In this document: positions 9,704 to 15,984 of the stretch, piece after piece
How positions within the stretch are numbered: position 1 is the stretch's first letter
Layout: each line of letters opens with the position of its first letter
Source: Phoronis ovalis
Lineage: Eukaryota; Phoronida; Phoronidae
Assembly: GCA_028565635.1 (NCBI GenBank)
Contig: JAOXYB010025425.1
Span: 1-15,984, forward strand
Direction: 5' to 3'
Length of the DNA stretch: 15,984 nucleotides
Position numbers and translations under genes: made by a program
The notes under the pieces: generated by a model
The model's database searches: none
What the model was told of the DNA's origin: nothing
Seen by the model: only the letters and a program-made list of their open reading frames with translations

Positions 9704-11439
9704 ACCCTACCTATACCAAGGCACCAATAATAGTACTTCCACAATATAATCAAATACAACAAAGGAAAATTAAACTGCAAAAGAAGAGGTTTGCATAATA
9801 TTACAAGATTTACAATGAAATTCGTTCAGTGACCTTTTCGTGCAATTCTCAAATTTGAATCTCAATGAACTGATAATCGACGCTCTTAAAAAATACGTAA
9901 TTACACACGAAGGAATAGAGCTTAACATAGCACTCTGCCGTTCTTGAAAGTTGTAATTATATCAAGCAAGTATATGATACGAAGTACATATACGCGGTAT
10001 ATAGTGCATTACTGTAGTAGTGCTTTTGTAAATTAAGTGTATATTATCCCAGAAAATTACTATACATTATGGAGCAGTATTCGCATTGCCGCGCTCACGA
10101 AAGGGCTAATTATATATGATCTCTTCAGGGACGGATTATTCCCTGGGTATCCAGCGCACAGTGGTCATGTTATCGGTTAAGTCTTAGTATTTTCCTAAAC
10201 ATATATAAATGGTAGTGCATGGCAGGAAAAATGTAAAGGCTTCAAATAATTAACTTATTATACTTGGTAATTATACAACAATACGTTGTTTTTTTATTAC
10301 TTGCTATAACAATCTATGAAACCTTAGTAGTTTACGTCAATTGTAACCTTTTAGTTTCCTTCCAATTTAATTTATAAGGAAGTGCAAAAAAGCGTGATAT
10401 CTGATATTGTATCCTTATTTCTATAAAGATCTCACTCTATTGAATACAATTTGTTTTGTTGAAAATCATTAATATCTACCAGACATCTTTAAGGTAAATT
10501 TATCGTAAATTCTTGAATAAATAGTTATTATTTCAGTTACAATACTTCTTTGATACCGATTTATAATCGCTTACTAGTGTGCCTCCAAATCGACTATAAA
10601 ACCTGAAACCTAGCTGATGTGGTCTTCAAATTTTGACGCGATGTCTCGCTTTCGTCCAACACAAATGCCACGCATATTTTGTTCCTGTTATACCTTTACA
10701 TTTTATACAAATACTTTTAAAAAGACTTGCAAAATTGTGAACTTGCATTTACATAATTAGGTTTATAAATAATATATTGGAAATCAAAAGCAAATAATTT
10801 CCAACTAACTACAAAAAGTAGTAAGCTTCGTTGTATTTGTGTTGCTTGTAAGCCTCTTATTTAAACAATTCTTTCTAAATGCATTTCCTGTTTCGTAAAA
10901 AAGAAAAATCGTATTTCCGTTTTACTTTACCTTTCCTTGTCTTATTTGACTTTTTTGTTATATTTATTACATTCTGCGCCTATTTATATCATGATTACTC
11001 CACTACATCGATCATAAAAACAAATATTTTATTGACAGAAGCCAATTTGTCAAATACTGAAAACCTATAATATAATTTAAACTGTTTTCTAGATATTAAT
11101 AGCTGCTTTTAATATAAGTCGATGTCATTTCCGCATCTTTTAAGCTATGCTTTTAAGTGACTTAAATGTGGCTTATGGGATTCGGTAAAAGTAATTTAAT
11201 CCGTTAAATAGACAGGTAACAACCGTATGATTATAAAGAACTGATTATAATAATATAAATCTAATATGTCCCAATTAATGTAAAGTGATTTATCATCGAT
11301 TTTCGATCTTTGGTCTCCAACCCGGTGACCAAGCCGGTAAAGTACTAAAGTCTGTAGTTACCCACGGTGTGTAATGCATACTGCACATTAAAGAAAAGTT
11401 GGAAAAGTATTTGGATTCCGTCTGCAGTCCAGTATATAG
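9704..11439. other. AT-rich intergenic DNA, no gene supported
   Basis: Nothing here passed as a gene, RNA or repeat. A 63-codon plus-strand frame (10879-11070) encodes a hydrophobic stretch (PFLVLFDFFVIFITFCAYLY). That is expected of T-rich DNA, and there is no splice or family support. Confidence 0.45.
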
Positions 11440-11778
11440 TTACAAATATATCGGGTTAGAAGCTGTATTAATATCATCTAAGGAAATTGATGAACAGTGA
11501 ACTAAATTCAGCATTTTGATTGCATGGGCTTCACGATCAATATGTTTCATTGATGAAATTGTTGTCACAGGTTTGTTAGAACCATCTGTGGTCAAATGTC
11601 TCGGACGTAATATCATGGTTTTGCCCTGCTGGTTATTAATCCATACCCGAGCCATGCATAGGCCCCTGACAACTTCAGATAAGTGCGACCCTATCTTCTT
11701 ATTTCGTAACCTACACAGTTTGGAATCTTGAGCGAATAATTTCTGTGATGGCAGAATAAAATAAGTTAATTGCCTTTC
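11440..11778 (-). CDS. Possible exon or gene relic: open frame of 112 codons, unrecognised
   Basis: A minus-strand frame runs from just after a TGA (11779-11781) to TAA at 11440. It passes a possible acceptor (tctgccatcacag) that would start an exon at AAA TTA TTC GCT CAA. The peptide includes SKLCRLRNKKIGSHLSEVV and MARVWINNQQGKTMILRPRH, with ordinary coding-like composition in a slightly GC-richer patch. The first Met is at 11655. It matches no family I know. A second minus-strand frame, 11812-11711, starts ATG TCA CTA CGA and encodes 33 residues (MSLRNKFRQKMRKAINLFY...). The two frames overlap, so they may be exons in different frames or a frameshifted relic. No partner exon was found. Confidence 0.25.
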   Translation of the reverse strand, partial: ERQLTYFILPSQKLFAQDSKLCRLRNKKIGSHLSEVVRGLCMARVWINNQQGKTMILRPRHLTTDGSNKPVTTISSMKHIDREAHAIKMLNLVHCSSISLDDINTASNPIYL

Positions 11779-12759
11779 TCATCTTCTGCCGGAATTTGTT
11801 TCGTAGTGACATTTTAATGTGTAATTGTCTTATAGTAATAGCTAGTTTCCTGCCATTCACTTGATTATTATATGACTATCGCAAGCAAATTGTACTTACC
11901 TGAAACATATAATCAAACACCTTACGTTATTTTTACATCAATTTCCCATAACCCTATATTATCGCACTGGTAACATTCGCACTTTAATCTTCCTCTATTT
12001 TAGCTTACTGGCTCAATTTAATAGGTTATATTTAGTGTAGTTGATATCGAGGCTATGCAATCAAAGGCTTTTGTGTACCCAACAAAGCCGTCACTAAGGA
12101 TTATTTTATACATTTTATAATGTGTGCAAATATTAATAAATTACATCAACAATACATTAACACAATTTATAGCACTCTCACCCGATGTTAAAACCTTATA
12201 CAATCTGCTGGAAGTTGTGAAATTAGACTTATAAATACATTGATTTTAATTTGCAATAATTAATTCAAATTTATTAATTTTTATTGCTATTAACAAATAT
12301 ATAAATGTTCCTCATCACACTCAGCATTTTTATCAGAAACGCGGGGTCAGACCTGAATTCTGTAATTTACTCAGAGTGATGATCGTCACATAATTTTGTG
12401 AAGGTTTTGACTGAATAAATCAACTCATTATGGTTCCCTCCCTGCACATTTTATAGCACATATTTTCAGAAAATCTTCCTCATTGGAAGGACATATATTG
12501 CTACTAGAGTTTTTTTTCTACATCTTCCTCCAAATGTTAAATACGGACATTTAATTCGTCTTAGCTAGTCTGCGAAATTAGGACCAGTGAAGCTGTCTTA
12601 CGCGAACAGGGATACGTTTTTAAATTAGCTAAAAACATTACTTCTAAACTATTTTAGTTTTTACCCTTTTCCACAATTCTAAGACATTGGAAATTGAAGC
12701 ATAATCATTTTTTCTTTAAAATGAAATTTATATTTTAAAGGTAGTTATCAAATGAATGT

Positions 12760-12778
12760 TAGTGCCCCCTGGAGGTCA
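12760..12778. promoter_or_regulatory. CTCF-like GC-rich motif (weak call)
   Basis: TAGTGCCCCCTGGAGGTCA stands out in AT-rich surroundings. It matches the animal CTCF consensus, as I recall it (TAGCGCCCCCTGGTGGCCA), at 16 of 19 positions. This is a motif match only. Confidence 0.25.
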
Positions 12779-13043
12779 AATATATGTAATACGAGGCTGC
12801 TGGATTAGTCACTCCAATAAAAATGAAATATGATTTATAGAGTTAAAACATATAATTATCATTTCACAAATGTTTTCATTTTTACTAAAAACTGTTAAAA
12901 ATAGACATAACTAATAAATAACTTTAAATGTACAGATTGGTAAACTTAAAATGAAAGACTGATGCGAAAATTGAAAAATCAAGTGGAGTTGAGAACTTGA
13001 AGATTAGTCCTTAGAATAACACAAATATACAACTTTCTTCCTG

Positions 13044-13049
13044 TTTAAT
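13044..13049 (-). promoter_or_regulatory. Candidate poly(A) signal (ATTAAA) of the nuclease-like gene
   Basis: ATTAAA on the minus strand lies about 250 bp past the stop at 13298. I saw no canonical AATAAA nearer on that strand, but the support is distance only. Confidence 0.25.
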
Positions 13050-13297
13050 CACATTATTCCTTACAATTTCTTGAAGAATCTAAATAAGTTTGTCACTTAG
13101 TAGAAAACAAAAAGCATTATTGCCACATAAACCCCAATATAACAGTTTACAACCAAATTCAATAAGCAAATATATTCAAATAATTATGATTACATTAAGC
13201 AAATATAGTGCAATAATTATTAGAACATTAAAACCATATGGTAAAAAAATAAAAATGTCAAAATGTCTCAATAAATATTGTTGTAAAATGTACCATA

Positions 13298-15299
13298 TTA
13301 CTGAGAATCAAAAAATTCATTTGTCTTCGGATCATGTTGTTTTAGTTTTTTAACTGGTATATCACATGTTTCGATTTCTACCACTTCTTCAACCTTATTT
13401 TTTACTGAATTCCTCAATTCTTCCATTGTCAACTCTTTTAGATTGTCACTTTTAGTATCTTTGCATGTACATGAATTTAAACAGTTTATTGAGTCTTTCA
13501 TAAGACCTACTAATATATTAACAATCCCATACAGTTTCTCCCATGTGTCTGCAGAGTGAATAAATATCTTAGCATGGTTGTCAAAGAAACTCGCTCTCTT
13601 GGCTTCTAATTTCAGACTCCTACCATCTATGACAACAAACACAAATTTGTAGCAGTCGGAAAGTATGCCGAAGTATCTCATTTTGCTTGACTGTCCAAGT
13701 CTTTGTGCATGCAGTAGTTGCAGAAGCAGCTGTGCCATAGAATCAGGAGAAAGAGAAACAGGACTTTTTGCCTCCATAACACCAATACATACACCAGAGG
13801 AGTAAAATGTATAGTCGCATTTAGCAGTAGGCAGATCAGATCTAAAACAAAAAAGGCTGAATTATAAAAGTAGACAACATGGTACACATTAACGTACTAG
13901 AATCCCATAATCCTCTCCTAAAAATTCAGCAGGATTTCGTTTTCCCCCCAAGCACATTTACCAGCCTAGTACTAAGCTCAAATTTAACAAATTTAGTCAA
14001 ATACAGAACATATAAGATTGCAACCATAGTCGTTCAACACCGTCATATATCATTAGACATGCCAGTAGTGCCCTCTGGTGTTTAATATTGCCAGAAATGA
14101 TGTAAAAATTATTATAGTCTTGCAAAAGTTTAGGCTCCTTTGAATAAACTTTCAGGAAAGTTACATGTAAAAGAATGTTACAAAGTCATATGGGCAGGGT
14201 GGCCAAGGCTGCAAATATATATATGCATATGCAAACTAATATGATGTTTACTAATACTAGTGTACCTTCTTCCAAATTCCTCTTCATACTTCATATACAC
14301 CTGGTTTACTTGCTTCAATACACTTTGCAAGATAATATTCAAAAATCCCCGACATGCTGTCTCATTCTGTCGCCAGTGATAGAAATTACACAGTCGTAGC
14401 AGAGGCTCCATGATCATTACTTCTGAATCACCAGTTTCTTTGAGAAATTGTCGACTTGGGGGAAAAACCAATTGTGAATATTCTATCAACTGTTTTTGCA
14501 ATGCCATCTGATGTATCGATTTAATAGTACGTCCATATTGAAATCCGTCATCAATTAACACTATAAACTCCTCGCTAATATAATCATCAAGAAGGTACTT
14601 ACTCCACTTACATGCACTTTTATCACGGTTAGATTTTATGTTTTGAATTCTATGGATATCACTGAAGTATTTTATAGGTGATACTTCCGTTTCTATGGCA
14701 TCATATTTATCTGGCGACTTTATAGCTGTCCATATATTTTCTACAACCTTGTGTATTTCATTTGGTTTCTTTTCTGTAATATTTGAAATGAGATCATTTA
14801 ACCCTGTTTCTATTGTGGATCTTGGTAATTGTACACTGGCAATGTCAATATTCTGGTCTTTTAATGACTCTGAATGAGTACTTGTCTTGTCTGGTGTTTT
14901 TGGTTCGGAAAATCTTTCATCTTTTATAGATGATTTTTGTACTGTTGTAGCTGAAGGAGTTCCATGCTTTATTGCATTAGTTTCCAAAACAAACTCTGCT
15001 TTAGGATCAACGTTTCTTTCCTCCTTAATCGGCGATTTTTGTAAGAATGTTGTTTGTAGAACACGAGTTGTGGCATCAAATGCTCTCATGTTAACTCTCT
15101 TTAAAATTTCAGTTTCATGATGGTCTTTACTCAGTTTGTTAGATACAATGTGGTACAAACATTCCCTAGTATTGCAAGATGGAAGGACCACATTTACATC
15201 TTGCATTCCATTGTCATTCGTTTGCTTGTGACCACTACGATCACATAGAGGGTTAAGAAAGAACTCCCAAGACTTCCACTGTAATTCTGCACCAGCCAT
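13298..15299 (-). CDS. Uncharacterised protein with PD-(D/E)xK nuclease-like domain, two exons, 525 residues
   Basis: Exon 1 is 15299-14266 and ends GGAAGAAG|GTACAC. Exon 2 is 13841-13298 after a strong acceptor (cctttttttgttttag). The phase-2 ends join to AGA, giving 526 codons with stop. Residues 1-230 are polar and probably flexible, with a twice-occurring QKSxIK(E/D)ER motif at 87-95 and 121-129. From ~235 the sequence is compact, with a helix-rich part (MIMEPLLRLCNFYHW). Exon 2 then opens SDLPTAKCDYTFYSSG followed by VCIGVMEAKSP, and MAQLLLQLL begins at 380. D354, E368-x-K370 and Q382/Q386 fit the catalytic layout of the restriction-endonuclease-like fold (Asp at a strand end, ExK in the next hydrophobic strand, Gln in the following helix). 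E298 could be the upstream helix acidic residue. The family and substrate are unknown; a catalytically dead or recombinase-like use is possible. The ATG directly follows aatag, which could also be an acceptor, so an upstream exon is possible. Confidence 0.78.
13842..14265 (-). other. Intron of the nuclease-like gene (424 bp)
   Basis: Bounded by GTACAC and TTTTAG. It contains a second CTCF-like word at 14066-14082 and a short AT dinucleotide run near 14217-14230. Nothing else was seen. Confidence 0.75.
14066..14082. promoter_or_regulatory. Second CTCF-like motif (weak call)
   Basis: TAGTGCCCTCTGGTGTT resembles the word at 12760-12778 in the core only; flanks differ, so it is not an obvious repeat copy. 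Confidence 0.2.
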
Positions 15300-15685
15300 C
15301 TATTAAAAAACACATTTTAATTCTAACATTTTCATCTCTATACTAGCCACTACTTAGTTGAAGATAATTTTCAGAAATAGAAATGAATTAAACAATAGTT
15401 CTTTAGAACAAAAAGCTTTTTTTAAAGAAATTAGGTGAAAAATTGATTACATATAAATCATCACTGCAAGCAGAGGCATTAAAAACAAGGTTTCAAAAAG
15501 CCCTTGTACGCGTATAGTCTGCTAAAAAGCACCCCTTTGGAAGACTTGCAAAACTTTAAAAGGTATAGACCGCACTCAGTAAAAATCATAAGATAAGTAA
15601 ACATGTTGCTGCGCTGGATTTTAATGCGCTTTTGAATCTGATGGTGAAAAACATAGCCTTTGGAAGATCTACATGTCTTGTTAAA
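15300..15685. other. Upstream region of the nuclease-like gene
   Basis: It presumably holds the 5' UTR and promoter. No TATA box could be assigned. Two related words, CCTTTGGAAGACTTGCA (15534) and CCTTTGGAAGATCTACA (15658), occur 124 bp apart. They may be the start of the repetitive element to the right. Confidence 0.35.
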
Positions 15686-15689
15686 AACA

Positions 15690-15984
15690 ATACCCCGGTG
15701 GGGGGGGGGGGGGTACTACGGGGATGTGCCGCGGAACCCAATCCAAATTTTTGAAATTGTAGGGTAGTAATCCAAATTTTGTGAAATATAAGGGTATTAA
15801 GCAATCCAAAATTTTAAAATATTTGAGTATAGCAATCCATTTTTACGCAAACTGACTGATGCAAACTAAATTCCAAAATTTATTTATGGAATTATGGATA
15901 CAAATCAAAAATTAATCCAAATTATTTGCTGTAAGCAGTGGGTAGTAATCCAAATTTTTGAATATCGTTACTGTAGCAATCCAA
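15690..15984. repeat. Repetitive element with G14 run and AATCCAAA repeats, cut by window end
   Basis: The sequence ACCCCGGT is followed by 14 consecutive G (15700-15713), then TACTACGGGGATGTGCCGCGG. After that, AATCCA words recur at about 15741, 15770, 15803, 15834, 15915, 15948 and 15978. They are often followed by AATTTTTGAAAT and a GGGTA(G/T)TA spacer, giving a loose ~30-bp period in the first part. The G-rich head resembles the C/G-rich terminus of the transposon at 8930 in style but not in detail. No second terminus or target duplication is in the window. Confidence 0.6.

Larger units (their letters stand above)
11813..13297. other. Intergenic DNA with 3' UTR of the nuclease-like gene
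   Basis: The region is AT-rich and has no supported gene. The part next to 13298 should be the 3' UTR of the minus-strand gene to its right. A CTCF-like word lies at 12760-12778. An 87-codon plus-strand frame at 13090-13353 is Lys/Ile-rich and antisense to that 3' UTR, and I do not take it as a gene. Confidence 0.4.

Noticed and set aside
9517-9798. Open frames on both strands over the right end of the transposon, considered as a transposase remnant
   Set aside because: They are made of the terminal inverted repeat plus flank and run across the element border at 9695. No DDE-type pattern was seen.
10879-11070. 63-codon plus-strand frame with a hydrophobic stretch, possible second membrane microprotein
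   Set aside because: T-rich DNA gives Phe/Leu/Ile runs automatically. There is no supporting context, unlike the microprotein at 1438-1651, which has a matched intron and a basic tail.
11300-11360. Short GC-richer patch with GGTGACC and CCGG words, considered as a tRNA or hairpin RNA
   Set aside because: No T-loop GTTCRANNC box, no acceptor stem pairing and no A-box could be found.

Overview
The window looks like nuclear DNA of an invertebrate animal. It is AT-rich, and its genes are split by GT-AG introns whose exon phases fit together. It carries a LRR-Roc-COR (Roco) gene of the type abundant in marine invertebrates, and DNA-transposon debris with G-rich ends. I cannot name the species; a sponge, cnidarian or invertebrate bilaterian are all possible. 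No rRNA, tRNA, CRISPR or viral gene was recognised.

Layout. Positions 1-336 hold the end of a plus-strand gene, with a 59-codon last exon of unknown family. It converges on a minus-strand two-exon gene (1438-1651) that would encode a 55-residue single-pass membrane microprotein across a 46-bp intron. Next, on the same strand, is the main gene: a five-exon Roco protein of 1134 residues (2690-8108). It has leucine-rich repeats, a Roc GTPase, a COR domain split by a Ser-rich insert, and a C-terminal CxxC...CxxC motif, but no kinase domain. All four splice junctions were read directly, and each joins in phase inside recognisable Roc/COR sequence. Its first intron carries a ~34-bp tandem repeat (5614-5950).

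Upstream of the Roco gene is about 5 kb without a confident gene. It contains a 766-bp non-autonomous DNA transposon (8930-9695) with ~35-bp terminal inverted repeats, an 8-bp target duplication and an internal array of about 22 copies of a 20-22-bp near-palindrome. A weak minus-strand open frame lies at 11440-11778.

The last gene (13298-15299, minus) has two exons and encodes 525 residues of an uncharacterised protein. Its second exon shows the D...ExK...Q pattern of a PD-(D/E)xK (restriction-endonuclease-like) fold. The right edge (about 15690-15984) is a second repetitive element with a 14-base G run and repeated AATCCAAA words, cut by the window end.

The genes show no obvious shared pathway. 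Roco proteins are GTPase signalling scaffolds, and the nuclease-like protein and the microprotein have no function readable from sequence. The least-described items are the nuclease-like gene, the microprotein, and the foldback element with its palindromic array.
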